Assembly (NCBI GenBank): GCA_036320915.1
Contig: JAXBDG010000006.1
Span: 1,984,001-2,048,000 of the forward strand
DNA from: Linnemannia elongata
Lineage: Eukaryota > Mortierellomycota > Mortierellomycetes > Mortierellales > Mortierellaceae
Length of the DNA: 64,000 nt
Reading direction: 5' to 3'
A program made the position numbers and the translations under genes. Shown piece by piece: positions 22,269 through 33,037 of the stretch; within the stretch, counting starts at the first letter, position 1; every line of letters starts with the position of its first letter. Below the pieces are notes generated by a model. The model was not told the DNA's origin. It saw only the letters and a program-made list of their open reading frames with translations, and did not search any database.

Positions 22269-23504
22269 TTACTGGCAACCCTGTCCCTGAGCGCCGATGT
22301 TCGAGCCGCCATAGGCCTGAGCACCTCCGAAGGCAGATCCGCCCATGGCCGAGGAGCCGAAGCGACCGCCATAGAAGGAAGACGAGCCACTGAGGCGGGA
22401 TGAGGAGATCGCGCCAGGGAAGCTGGAGGCAGCGGAGCCCTGTTGGAAGGCCGAACCACCTTGCTGTAAGCCGGCACCACCCTGCTGTTGCTGGAAGCCG
22501 GGACCACCCTGCTGTTGCTGGAAGCCGGGACCACCCTGCTGTTGCTGGAAGCTCATGCCGCCACCCTGAACATAGTTGATATCGGAGCAAGGCTCAACCT
22601 GGATGTTGAAGGGCAAGCTCTGGATCGATGGCTGGAAGGTGGTCAAGGGCTGAACATTGACAGTGGGAGAAATCTGGACGGAAGATCCAAGCTGGACGCT
22701 CGACTGAGGGAGGGACTGATCCTGCTGGGCAGCAGCCTGGACATTGGTCGCCAACTGAGAGACGGAGGGCTGATAGGTGGTCTGGGGATTGACGCTGGTC
22801 TGGGGCTGGATGAGGACATTGGATCCCAAATCGACGCTCTGCTGGGGAAGAGAGCTGTACTGAGCAGGGGCGGCCTGAATGTCAGAGTCGAGGGATTGGA
22901 CCTGGGGTTGGTAGGTTGTCGAGGGGAAGACGGCAGTCGAAGGGTTGATCTGGGTAGACGAGCCCATGTCGACGGTCTGGGCAGGGACAGATTGTTGGCA
23001 GGCAATGTCGCCAGCAGCGCACTGAGATTGGGACTGAGACTGGAACTGATTGAAGAGCAAGTTGCCTCCGGCACCCTGTTCAGCAATGCTGCGCTTGAAG
23101 AGACCGCCTGTGCGAGCCATCATAGCGCTGTTCAAACCAAGAAGACCTCGGTTATAGGAGCCACGGTTGAGATAGCCGCCGCCGCCGCCGATACCACCGT
23201 AGTTTCCGAGGCCACCAGAGCCGTAGTTTCCGAGACCACCGTAGCCGTAGTTGCCAAGGAGACCGTAATCGCAGTCAGAGTCGACAATGGGGGCCAATGC
23301 CTGGACATAGGGCTGGATGCGGGTGATCGGAGTGATGTTAGTCTCGGGGAAGACGTTGGTGGACGATCCAACGTTGACAGAGCCCGAGCTGGCAGACTGG
23401 TAACAGTCGGCACCGGTGCAGCCAGAACCAGTAAGAGGAAGAGCCTGGGCGGCCATGGAGGCCAAGACAATGGCAGAGGCGACCTTGAGGGAGAGTTGAG
23501 TCAT
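22269..23504 (-). CDS. Secreted repeat protein with glycine- and glutamine-rich segments
   Basis: Seen: single exon of 411 codons plus stop, ATG at 23504. A signal peptide (SAIVLASMAAQALP) comes first. Four approximate repeat units follow, each with a core like V-x-[VML]-G-S-[SN], then an I-x-P or F-P turn, then TT[YF]QPxVQSL; they start near residues 40, 184, 228 and 278. Between unit 1 and unit 2 lie a Gly/Tyr-rich block (LGNYG repeated) and a KR site (FKRS) that could be a Kex2 cleavage point. The C-terminus has three tandem GGPGFQQQQ-type units and then a Gly/Ser-rich tail. Cys are few and paired. I recognise no named family. Inferred: a cell-wall or extracellular-matrix structural protein, perhaps abundant, since a TATA box lies upstream. 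Confidence 0.8.
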   Translation of the reverse strand: MTQLSLKVASAIVLASMAAQALPLTGSGCTGADCYQSASSGSVNVGSSTNVFPETNITPITRIQPYVQALAPIVDSDCDYGLLGNYGYGGLGNYGSGGLGNYGGIGGGGGYLNRGSYNRGLLGLNSAMMARTGGLFKRSIAEQGAGGNLLFNQFQSQSQSQCAAGDIACQQSVPAQTVDMGSSTQINPSTAVFPSTTYQPQVQSLDSDIQAAPAQYSSLPQQSVDLGSNVLIQPQTSVNPQTTYQPSVSQLATNVQAAAQQDQSLPQSSVQLGSSVQISPTVNVQPLTTFQPSIQSLPFNIQVEPCSDINYVQGGGMSFQQQQGGPGFQQQQGGPGFQQQQGGAGLQQGGSAFQQGSAASSFPGAISSSRLSGSSSFYGGRFGSSAMGGSAFGGAQAYGGSNIGAQGQGCQ

Positions 23505-23661
23505 GGTTGAGAAGTGGGGTTGGGTTGGGTAGGCTGGTATTTGTTGAAGGTGTGTTTGTGTGTGTGTGTGTGTGGGTTGCTGTTGAGACTGCTTGGTTTG
23601 TAGGCTTGTTGAGAGTTTGTATGCGTTGATGAGGGGCAGAGTTGGTGCGGGTTCCCGGCCG

Positions 23662-23669
23662 TATTTATA
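23662..23669 (-). promoter_or_regulatory. TATA box (TATAAATA) of the secreted repeat protein
   Basis: TATAAATA on the minus strand, about 158 bp before the ATG at 23504. It is the cleanest TATA match seen upstream of any gene in the window. Between it and the ATG lies a (CA)n/(GT)n microsatellite at about 23550-23573, probably in the leader. Confidence 0.55.
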
Positions 23670-23924
23670 GTGGTGCAGCGCCAGGTTGGTGTCTCTACTC
23701 TGCCCCGCCCTTGGATGAAGAAGGGGGTGGAGGTTGACGGGAGGGTTTGTGGCCCCAGAGGGGCAGTTGCCTAGCATGAAATTGGGGGATGTTCTTCGGA
23801 TGAAATCAAAGCCATCACCGGAGATGAGATTTGTGCCTCCGAAAAAGAACAGAGGGGTCCGAGGGAAAGAGAGAAAGAGTGAGAGAGGAGACAACAAAAA
23901 GAGAGGCATATCAGATCGAAAAGG

Positions 23925-23958
<34 letters not shown>

Positions 23959-26439
23959 CGTGAGTATGAGGAGGGTGGGCAGACAAGGAGAGCAAGTGGA
24001 TGGAGCAAGATAGCCCATGGACGCGCACCAAGTAGGAATAAGAGAGGGTCTCGCCATCAGTAAGTTAAGTCGCGCTTTGTTTTTGGTTGTGTCCCACCCC
24101 ACAAGTTATGATTGGTCTCGTGATGTAGTGGACGCGTCCTTTTGCCTGCCGACAGGTCAACAGTCATTGCCGAGAGAGGACGATGAAGGGGACAAGAAGG
24201 TGAAAAAAAGCGCCTGGTACTTTGTTTTCTTTGTGCGTTCGAACGAGGACAATGCTCTTTTTTTTTATTATTTTATTATTATCATATTATATCCTATCAT
24301 AAGAAAGAGTGCACAATGGACATATGCTGTGCCACTTGCGGGTGACGATTCTTTGTAGTGTCCAGTACAAGACATTCCAATTCGCCTCTCCTACTGGTTT
24401 ACTGGTTTGATAGCCACAACACGTCTCGTCCTCTAGGCAAGAGTAGAGAGTAGTAGTGTAGTAGAGTAGAGAGAGAGAGTAGAGTAGGCAGACACACATA
24501 TTTTTCAATATTATTTTTGTTTGTCCTTTTTTTTTTTTTTCCCTTTCCGCTCTACTCGCTCTCTTCTTTCACTCTCGCTTCCTCTCCCTTCTCTCCTTGC
24601 CTCCAACCAACAAACGCCTTCGAGGCCCATCCACTTGCAACTTCTTCTTCCTCTTACTCATTCATCCCCCATTCTTCTCCTAGCTTCATCGCTCGCTCAA
24701 AAAAAGGTATTGTTTACCCCCCCTCTCCTCATTCCTCATCCTCCAACATCAATAACAACTACAAAAAAACCCCCCCCCACCTTCAAGATTCCCTCCCCCT
24801 CGTTCCTCCTCTTCTCATCCCTTCAGCGTCGCCTGATCAGAACCTCGCCGTAGGTCTCGTCTTGTTGCTTGTCAGACAAAACAACAAGCTTCTATCCGTC
24901 AACAGCTTAAAAAGAGACTCTTCATTGTCAGTATGGTGTGGTTTCTTCTTGGTCATTTGGCGTGGTATCTGTCATATGGACATGCATGCTCGGATCGTCC
25001 TTACTATCCTCTTCTAGTGACAAGGCCACTGGATGGGATCTCCTCTTTTTCTTTTTCTTTTCTTTTTTGCCTTGTCCAGGCAACAAACGACAAAAGCTTG
25101 GCCTAGGAAAGGGGAAGGGGATCTAAAGAGAAGTAGCCGATTGACACCGAGGATCGATTATTCATCCCTATCCGTGAAAGGGGAGGTGGGTTGGTGGGGT
25201 TGTTTCGTTGTTCCAACCAACTACGCATCGTGCTTTGCTTGTTGTTACTATTATTATTATTATTTGTGGTGCCGTGTCCGATATGACAACGACACGTTGT
25301 TTTCGCTTCCTACACAGACACGGACGCAGACAAACATACACTACACCGTCTGTCCCCAACCTAGCCTTCTTGCCACACAAATTTGTTCTGTTTCCTCGCT
25401 CCCTTTTGTATCTCCTCTCTTTGTGCCGTTCGTTCTACACTTATCATCGTCTTCGTTGTCGTTACAGCTGTTGTTTTTGATGATGGTGAGAGTGAAAAAG
25501 GAAGGACACTGCTGCAACTATCAACATTCAAAGAATACTGAGGAAAAGGGAAAAAAATGGCGAAGGAACTGCACCGATACTCTACTAATGACATAAAAGA
25601 CAACGAAAAAAGAAGACGAAGCTACAGCTGACAACTGCCTCGGAGAAGAGTATGAGGAGTACGAGGAAAAGTGGCCTCATCTGCAACACCTTTGCTTGAC
25701 TGATGACCATCACCAATCAATTCACTCCACCCACTTTCTTGTTCCGATGCCATTCAAACAACAGTGCACCCATCTTTGACTTCCTCATCCCTTTTTTGGT
25801 CTTGTTCGATTCAAAGAGTTGATCTGTTACCTTGACAAGGCAGCGTTATTGACTTGGCGTGGGCGCATATTGCATAGGTGTGATTTTGCTTTTTTGTTGT
25901 TTTCTAGTTGCGTGCGTTTTCTTATGTGTTCATGAGTTGTTGCCGTGTGGGTATGGGCCAGTGTTCAACTGCCTACAGCTTTTGTCGACTGCAAGTTACA
26001 ACAAGCAAGAAGAGACATATGAGTGTGTGCGATAGTCAGGGAGCGGGTGACTAGGTGAGGCTATCTCTCTTTATTTTTTTGTTGACACGACAAGGTTAGG
26101 AAAAACAAGGCAGACTTGCTTTCTTGTTTCTTTTCTTGCTCGGAGCACATATCCTTTTTGTCCATCGCCTTTTTTTTTTTTTTTTGTTCTTTCGGGTTCC
26201 TTTTCTTCTCTCTCTCGCCCACTCTCGCTCGCTCCAATGTAATGCAAATGACAATAACAATAGGTGCTATCCCTTTTCCTTTTCGTTTGCTCAGTCTTCT
26301 GATACTCATCCTCACGCTTTCAACTGGTACCATCGTCACCCTTGCTTGCTTTTCCAAGTTGACTGGTCACCACTACCACAGCAGTTCTCCTTTCCTTTAC
26401 TCCACCCTTTATTGTTCACTAGCCTTATTTATTTTGATG

Positions 26440-26446
26440 CTGTGTA

Positions 26447-26480
<34 letters not shown>

Positions 26481-26520
26481 CGTGCGCATAATAACACTTG
26501 TGTGTGTATGTGTGCTTGTG
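26440..26520. repeat. TG/TATG microsatellite
   Basis: Imperfect alternation of TGTG and TATG units, upstream of the bromodomain-kinase gene. Confidence 0.8.
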
Positions 26521-26911
26521 CCGTCCAGCCAACAGAACCAACCCAAAAAAACAAAAAGATATTAAGAGCAATCTTCATCGTCTTCAGAATCATCATTATT
26601 CATCGTCCAGTGTCCATAACCCGTGTTGTATGGTGGCTGTCTAGAAGACGCCCTTTTCGCCTCTCTTTCTTTCCTTCTCTCCCATCTACTCTTTCCCTTC
26701 CTCCTCTCTATCTTCTATCTTCCCTCATTTTGCCTCCTTACTTCCCTAGACCCTACTGACTGCCCTTGTCCTGGGTTACTCACACACTTACACACACACT
26801 CTCTATATATCTCTTCTACCTTTCTTCCTTATCCTCACTCCTATCTCTACTGCCCGTCAGGTCCACTCTTCTTCGTCGTTGAGTGCCACTGTGCTCCTTT
26901 ACCCAATCTAG

Positions 26912-29900
26912 CCCATACACGCCCATATTCATATTAACGTATTGTCCATCCAAGCCCTCGCCAAGATTCCGAGCGTCATCCCATCCTCAAGCCGTGCCCC
27001 CGATATTCCCAGTCAGTCCTCCCCAGGCGAGGGACAAGACAAGACTCAAGTCTCACTCTCCCATAGTCCACTCAACCTGACGGACATCCAACAAGACGGC
27101 CTGCTTGGCTCTCAGCCCCAACGGGGCAGCCAGCAGGCCATCATCGAGGCCATCAACAACCGCCGTCGCGCCGAGCGGTCCCAACATATGATGGCAAAGG
27201 GCTCCCTCGCCCACCACCCTCTCACCGTTGTCCGCACAAGCCAGTACCCTTCCTCACTCTCCTCCAGGAGTGCCTCTACCGGAAACTGGACCTACATGAC
27301 TCCATATCGTCTTGCACCCAACACTTCCTCCTCACTCTTGCTGCGCTTACCCTACCAGAGCAATCAACGTGCTGTAGGCACCAGCCCTTATACCCAAAGT
27401 AAGATAGTCCTTCGATTGTTTGGTTCGATTGTTTTTGACTGGATGACCAAATTCGAACATTTTCGTCACCGACACTTGTAAACTAACACCGCTCCGCCGT
27501 CCACCTTTTTCTTTGTCTCCTCCGCCTTCGGCTGCTTCCGACAAACAAGCATTCGCGATACCGACATCAAGACCATCTGCAGATGTAATCGACGCAGGGT
27601 CCCGACTTCATATCCCCAGAGACCTCGAGAGTCTACCTGATGCTTTTCGGAGGCGAGGCGTTATCCGGTCCCATCCTCCATCAATCGCACCCGTCGGGTC
27701 CGAGGATGCTCGGGCCGGACCTACATCTCTGAAGCGGACGCACAGCAGTATGCTGCAGGAAGATCTCCAAGGCTCTGGTCATTATATCTCCATAGGTAAT
27801 ACACCCACGCTCGCTATTGTATGCCTTGTTATTTATGTTTGTAAGGTGCATGAAAAATTGATAATTTCATTGTTGCTTGCCGCGATTAGTGCCAACGATA
27901 CACCCAGAGGATCAGAGCAGAAAGATGGCCAGGAGAATCGACCTGGGATCCCTTCCCCAACACCTTGCCCAAGCCAAGAACCTAGCCATTCGAAGTACAA
28001 AGGGACCACTTTCGACAGCCTCGTCCCCTTCTCTCAACAACGGCTCGCAGTCAACCCTCTCTTCGGCCTCGCTCTCAGCCCCTTCCTCAGCCATCTCAAC
28101 GGCCGACCACTCACCCGCCAACCCAGCAATAACTTCTCTCCAGCGACAGAGGACAAAATCGAAATCAAAGTCGAGCTCCCCCACTTCAACACCCGTGCGG
28201 TTCCCCTCTCCCGGTCAAGGCTCTCCCGGTCAAGGCTCTCCCGAGTCCGCTGCCCCATCAAAGGCGTCTGCTAAACAAGACTCTTCAAGAAACGCATCTT
28301 CTTCTGCAAGCCACCATGGTCATGTAACTCGATCTAACGAAGGCATGCTTGCCAACGGGACCAACACTGCAGCAACAACAACAGCTTCCAATGGTAACAC
28401 CGGCACTGGTCCTGAAGCCACTTCCCCTCTTCCAGCTACCCAGTCGACGTCTGGAACCTCGGGACAATTGGACACTGAAGTTGATCTCCCGCCTATCGAC
28501 CTCGTTCGTGTTGGCGTCGGTATCCTGGATAATTTGGTCAGCCATACATTCAGCAAGAGCTTCATTACCAAGGTGCCCCAATCCGTCGCCAACTACCACG
28601 TCCTGATCAAGAAACCCATGGATCTGTGGACTATCGAACAGAGATTGTGGAAGACTCTTGAGACTGCAGGTATAAAATCAGGTGCTCCACCATCTGCCGC
28701 GATTCTCCTTGCCGCCGCAGGCGCAATGTCGATGGGCGCAACGGAGTTTTACAATAGTTTGGCTGATTTTGAGCGCGACCTTCGCAGGATCGTTCAGAAC
28801 GCCATGTTTTTCAACTCAGCGACCCACACCATCTACAAAGAAGCCCATGAGTTTCAGAACTCTTACCTTGGTCAACTGGAGAACTTTCGCAAGGGGTAGG
28901 AACCAATGCATGGCCTCTTCAATGCAAAATATGTACACTGCTCGAGAGTACTAATCGATATGGACTATGCCAATCGGTGTTTTCTTGCCATCTTTAGGGT
29001 GCTCGATTTTGGTCCATTGCCGCACGAGTCCTACAAGCCAGAGCTCCTCTCTATGACATCGCCTGGGTACGCTAACGGAAAGATTTAATTACATCCACCT
29101 CCTTTTTTTTGTTGAGAAACGAATCACAACCACAACATGGAAATGATACTGAAAATTACATCTTCCTTCTCCTGATTTTAGACCTCTTTATTTGTTCCGC
29201 GCACACACCCCTCGGGAGATGGACCGAAAGATGACGGATATATCGACAGACTTATTCTCCAGCCTCCACCAACCTATCTTCGACATTGCAACGGATCAGA
29301 TTGGACAGCTCTCACCTGAACGACCACGGTTTGTCAGAATGTTTATCAACAAAAACCGGAGTCTTTTGGCCAAGTGCGGCGATGAAAAATTTGCTAGAGT
29401 CGCTATCCTCACAGACATTCAAGTCAGCAAGCCATACATGGGTTCATTTGGTGACGGCTCAGAGCCTTCAAAAGCTACCTCATCACCCGGTCCAGGACGT
29501 CCCAAAAGTAGCGGCGCTCAAGGAGGACCAACCAGCATGGTCAAGATGACAGGCAAGGTTCTTATTGGCAAGCCTATCGGAGAACGACATGACATGGTGA
29601 CCGTTGGCGATCTGGATTGCCCCAATGCATGGATGACTGTTGCTTGTGTCAGGGCCATGGAGGTTGAGGTCGAAGTGCCCGCCAGGTTTGAGAAGGGGGT
29701 GCTTTCGAAGATGCGACATGAGGTGGTACCCTATTCTTCGGACCCCAAGAACACACCGGAACACCAGCGAGTCTTCGCCAGTGCTTTGAATATCCTCCTT
29801 CCAGGAATTGCAAAGACTTTCCAAAATCAAGGACAGACACCAGCGCTTGTCGATACACCTCCGTCTATCCTCAGCTCGCCTCCTTCCACTGCATCAACAC

Positions 29901-31477
29901 CCCCATCCACCAAAGGACTGGGACTCGGCATCACAACTCCTTCTACGGCTACCACTGAAGCAACTTCGACAAGCCCACGGAAGCGCGGTGCCACTTCGAC
30001 CGTCGCAACTACCACTCCAGGAGCAACTTTGTCGAAATCGACTTGGGTGGATATACATGATGGCGGACCCAAAGGTCGATACTTGGTCAAGCTACGACTT
30101 CCCCCAGTTGTCAGGACCACTCGCCGTCGAGGCACCTCTTCTGCCGGTATAGCTATGGATTCGCCTCATATTACCCCCGCCTCTACGCCATCGACACCCC
30201 TCGTTTCTGGGCGTGTTCATGCTCTGTCCAGCCAGGTGCCAGCGACTCCCTCTCATCTCTCGGACAAGGAGTCTCTCTCGGCGCCTGAGTGGACATTGTT
30301 GGATGAGCAGGTTACGAAGCGAGGCTCCAAGATGCTGCAGGATTTGAAGGCGGTCGCACGGCAGAAGAAGGTTCCCTACGCCCGCTGGGACACGATCGAG
30401 CCGACACTGACGGTTGACTCGGCCCATGGATTGTTCAAGCGGATATACCACGTCCGTGGTCAGCCCGGACTTGTTGTCCAGAACTTTAAGGAGATGGATG
30501 CGGAGTCGTTCGATCAGCGCGTGCGCGAGGTGGCGTGTCTGTTGAAACTGAGGGGTTTCCAGGGTGTCGGCCAGATCCAGTCGGTTATTGACAACGAGGA
30601 CGACCACCTTGTTGGCCTATCCATGACCAAGTAAGTATAATCCTCATTACCCTCTGGATGTTTGTATGCATAGAGCCTAATCGTTGGAGGTGATCAGTGT
30701 TAACTCACCTTTAATGTAATATGTCATTTTACTAGGTATGCCTACACGCTCAAGCAGTACGCCACCAATGCCCGTCGTCACCCCACCCCTTGCCAGAAGT
30801 TATGCTTGATCCAGGAGATGGTCACTGCCATGTGTGCTATCCACCGCGCAGGGCTGGCGCATCGGGACTTGAGTGAGGTCAATATCATGGTGGACGAGGA
30901 CCCGCATGAACTCCTCGAGGATCAGTCGCCTCGTCCTCTTATCAAGGTCATCGATTTCGGCAAGTCTGTCTTTGTCAACCCGGCCGAGGTTCAACGGTGG
31001 AGCATGCGGGACCATGTTTCCAAGGAAGAGCTGGCACTGTTGCCTCTCGTGGTCCTGCCGCCTGATCACGGATATAAGCTCTACCGGTCAATCCTGACCC
31101 TTCCCAAAACCAAACACGACCACGCTCCTCTTGCCCCAGTCGACCCTCGTTCGGAAGATGTGTATTCACTTGGTGTACTGATCTGGAGGACCTTCAGCGG
31201 CAAGTCACCCTGGAATGGCGCGATCGAGGACGATTTGAAGACGATCCGGTACTTGGTCTCGAGCGACTCACAAATCCGATTCCAGCTCGAGAAGGAGGTC
31301 GCCGGGACTATGTCGCGTGAGCTTTTGTTGAAATGTCTAACGGCGCGAGCGGAGACACGGTCGACGACACAGCAACTGAAGGACTGGCTGAACCAGCCTG
31401 AGGTTGCCACCGGCCTTTTGCAGGAATTTGAGGCGCTTGGTGGAGGACGAAAGAAAGTGCGCAAAAATCTGGACTAG
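26912..31477 (+). CDS. Bromodomain plus protein-kinase domain fusion protein (5' end unresolved)
   Basis: Seen: exons ?-27398, 27550-27795, 27890-28895, 28998-29066, 29182-30630 and 30736-31477, in frame throughout, about 1,320 codons. Residues (counted from 26942) to about 430 are disordered. At about 440-560 lies a bromodomain with FITKVPQ, NYHVLIKKPMDLWTIEQRL and NAMFFNSATHTIYKEA; it carries a roughly 30-residue Ala/Gly-rich insert between the latter two. A central region of unknown type follows. From about 1000 a kinase fold has HRDLSEVNIMV, IDFGKS and DVYSLGV. Known: bromodomains bind acetyl-lysine in histones, and HRD/DFG are catalytic-loop and metal-binding motifs. Inferred: a chromatin-linked kinase or pseudokinase; the HRD-L-S loop recalls fungal FunK1 kinases but I cannot confirm that. 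No ATG lies in the open frame (from 26912) before 27188, so the start is probably in an upstream exon. Confidence 0.82.
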
Positions 31478-31894
31478 CTCCCCTTTGACCCATCCCATCA
31501 CTTGTTTATATGCAGTCTACTGTAGTTCCATTTCATCTCATTTTTATTCATTGTTCAGTCATTCTACCTTTGTTTTCATAGTATCCTCTTACACATTCTA
31601 TTACGCATACTTCCTGTTTCAACAGCATCCTAAAAAATAACCTTTAATAACAAACAACAGCGGACTCCTGTGAGTTCTGCCAAAGGCACAATCATACGCA
31701 TGGCGGTGACGTTGGTTTATTAAGATTAGGTATTAGGTATGTATACAGTCTTTAGAAAAGGCGTTGTACAAAAAATGCAATGTGGTAGTAACAAAAGTGC
31801 AAACTAGAGATATGATCCATGATTGTGAAGGGTGAATATGGCAAGGCAAGGGTAATATGTTACAAAGGAACGAGATATATTGAGAAAATCGCGC
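31478..31894. other. Convergent 3' spacer
   Basis: 417 bp between the stop codons of the bromodomain-kinase (+) and the GPI-type protein (-). AT-rich 3' flank; nothing else was recognised. Confidence 0.5.
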
Positions 31895-33037
31895 TCAGAA
31901 GAAGGATGCACCCATGGTGGCAGCGAGGACGGCGGCCATGAGGGCTGTGAATTGTGGCAAATGAGCAGCAGGAGAAGGAGCAGCAGAGTGCGTTCCGGTC
32001 GCTTGCACGTTGCCACCATTCTCGTTCGAGGACTTGTCGACTGCCACCGCGTTGTCTCCCTCGTTCGCCTTGGCATTGTTGTTATTATTGTTAGTCGATG
32101 CAGTCGTCTTATCGTCAGTAGTAGGCTTGGAATAAGTGTTGGATTTGGGAGAGGCGATGATGGAGTTGACGATGAGTTTCGCAGGGTTGGGTTTACCGCC
32201 AGGAGTGGCCGTTAAGCCCTTGATTCGGAACTGACGATCCTGAACGACCATGTTCCCCGCGCCCATGGATTTCAGCGTTGACGCGTTATCGGCCGAGGTG
32301 ACGTGCTTGTTCTTGTTCTTGACCAACAAAAAGTCGACCAGTCCCACATCATCCTCGAATTGGCGCTTTCCATTGTTGTTGTTGGCGGCGACAGCAGCGG
32401 CCTTCTTGGCAGCGGCGATGTGGTCCGAAGTCTTGAGGATGATACGGAACTTTTCCGAAAAGTCAAAGTCGGCTTGGAGGGTCTGAGGGATTTTCCAAGT
32501 CTTCCACAGAAAAGGTTGATTTTGATTCGCGACCGTCTTTGGAACTTCTGTCCCTTCCTCTACAAGCGTCGCCAACCGAATCTTTCCAAATTCGTCAAAC
32601 AGTTCCAGCGACCCCGTGGCGGGTGCCTGACTTCCTTCCGGTGTTAGCATCCAAAAATCAATCTTCCCTGCTTCGGGAGAGCCGGCGAGGTAGGTTGGAC
32701 GGTAGTTTAGGTAGTAGAAGTCGAGGGATGGGGATTGGCCGCCGCCGGCTATTGTGGTGGTAGTAGGAAGGTAGGCGAGCTTTTGGGTACCACGGACTTG
32801 GGATTCGATTTGGAGTTGGAGGGGGAGGGGGGATGTGTCTGAGAATTGGAGGGACATTGAGTTGACGAGGTTGGCGGGGGCTAGAGTGTGTTTTGCTGGT
32901 GCTGTTGATGTGGTCGGGAGGGTGGAGAGGGTGACGAGAGATAGGCAGGCGAGTGTTGTGGTAGTGGACCAGAAGGAGAATAGGCGCGGTGACGATGACG
33001 AGGAATTGGAAGAGAGGGGGCGAAGTGGGGTTGCCAT
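31895..33037 (-). CDS. Probable secreted, GPI-anchored protein of unknown function
   Basis: Seen: one exon of 380 codons plus stop, ATG at 33037. The N-terminus has a Ser-rich start and a hydrophobic stretch (TTTTLACLSLVTLSTLP) that reads as a signal peptide. The body (about 60-290) is rich in beta-prone segments such as LDFYYLNYRPTYLAG, KIDFWMLTPEG and RIILKTSDHIAAAKK. A low-complexity N/T/K region follows. The last 20 residues are hydrophobic after a Ser/Pro/Ala spacer and end FF, as in GPI attachment signals. No Cys or catalytic motif stands out. I recognise no family. Inferred: a surface glycoprotein. Its position convergent to the kinase gene says nothing about function. Confidence 0.7.
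   Translation of the reverse strand: MATPLRPLSSNSSSSSPRLFSFWSTTTTLACLSLVTLSTLPTTSTAPAKHTLAPANLVNSMSLQFSDTSPLPLQLQIESQVRGTQKLAYLPTTTTIAGGGQSPSLDFYYLNYRPTYLAGSPEAGKIDFWMLTPEGSQAPATGSLELFDEFGKIRLATLVEEGTEVPKTVANQNQPFLWKTWKIPQTLQADFDFSEKFRIILKTSDHIAAAKKAAAVAANNNNGKRQFEDDVGLVDFLLVKNKNKHVTSADNASTLKSMGAGNMVVQDRQFRIKGLTATPGGKPNPAKLIVNSIIASPKSNTYSKPTTDDKTTASTNNNNNNAKANEGDNAVAVDKSSNENGGNVQATGTHSAAPSPAAHLPQFTALMAAVLAATMGASFF

Larger units (their letters stand above)
23505..26911. other. Gene-poor, pyrimidine-rich spacer, 3.4 kb
   Basis: No gene was recognised. It contains a 31-nt A run (23925-23955), an (AG)n/TAGAG-rich stretch (24430-24490), ATT repeats (25250-25262) and a TGTGTA-type repeat (26440-26520). 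Open frames here are low-complexity products of C/T-rich DNA. The right part probably contains the promoter and an unresolved first exon of the bromodomain-kinase gene. Confidence 0.5.

Noticed and set aside
22488..23510. 340-codon plus-strand open frame opposite the secreted repeat protein
   Set aside because: It is an antisense shadow created by the repeat composition. It has no signal or domain, and the minus-strand frame has a signal peptide, a TATA box and coherent repeats.
24517..25017. 166-codon frame in the gene-poor region
   Set aside because: Low-complexity Ser/Pro/Phe from pyrimidine-rich DNA; no domain and several equally long overlapping frames.
25795..25830. TTGTTCGATTCAAAG resembling a tRNA B box
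   Set aside because: No A box at proper distance and no cloverleaf could be drawn by eye.
26440..26520. Regularly spaced short repeats that could suggest a CRISPR-like array
   Set aside because: Simple TG/TATG microsatellite without unique spacers, in a eukaryotic genome.
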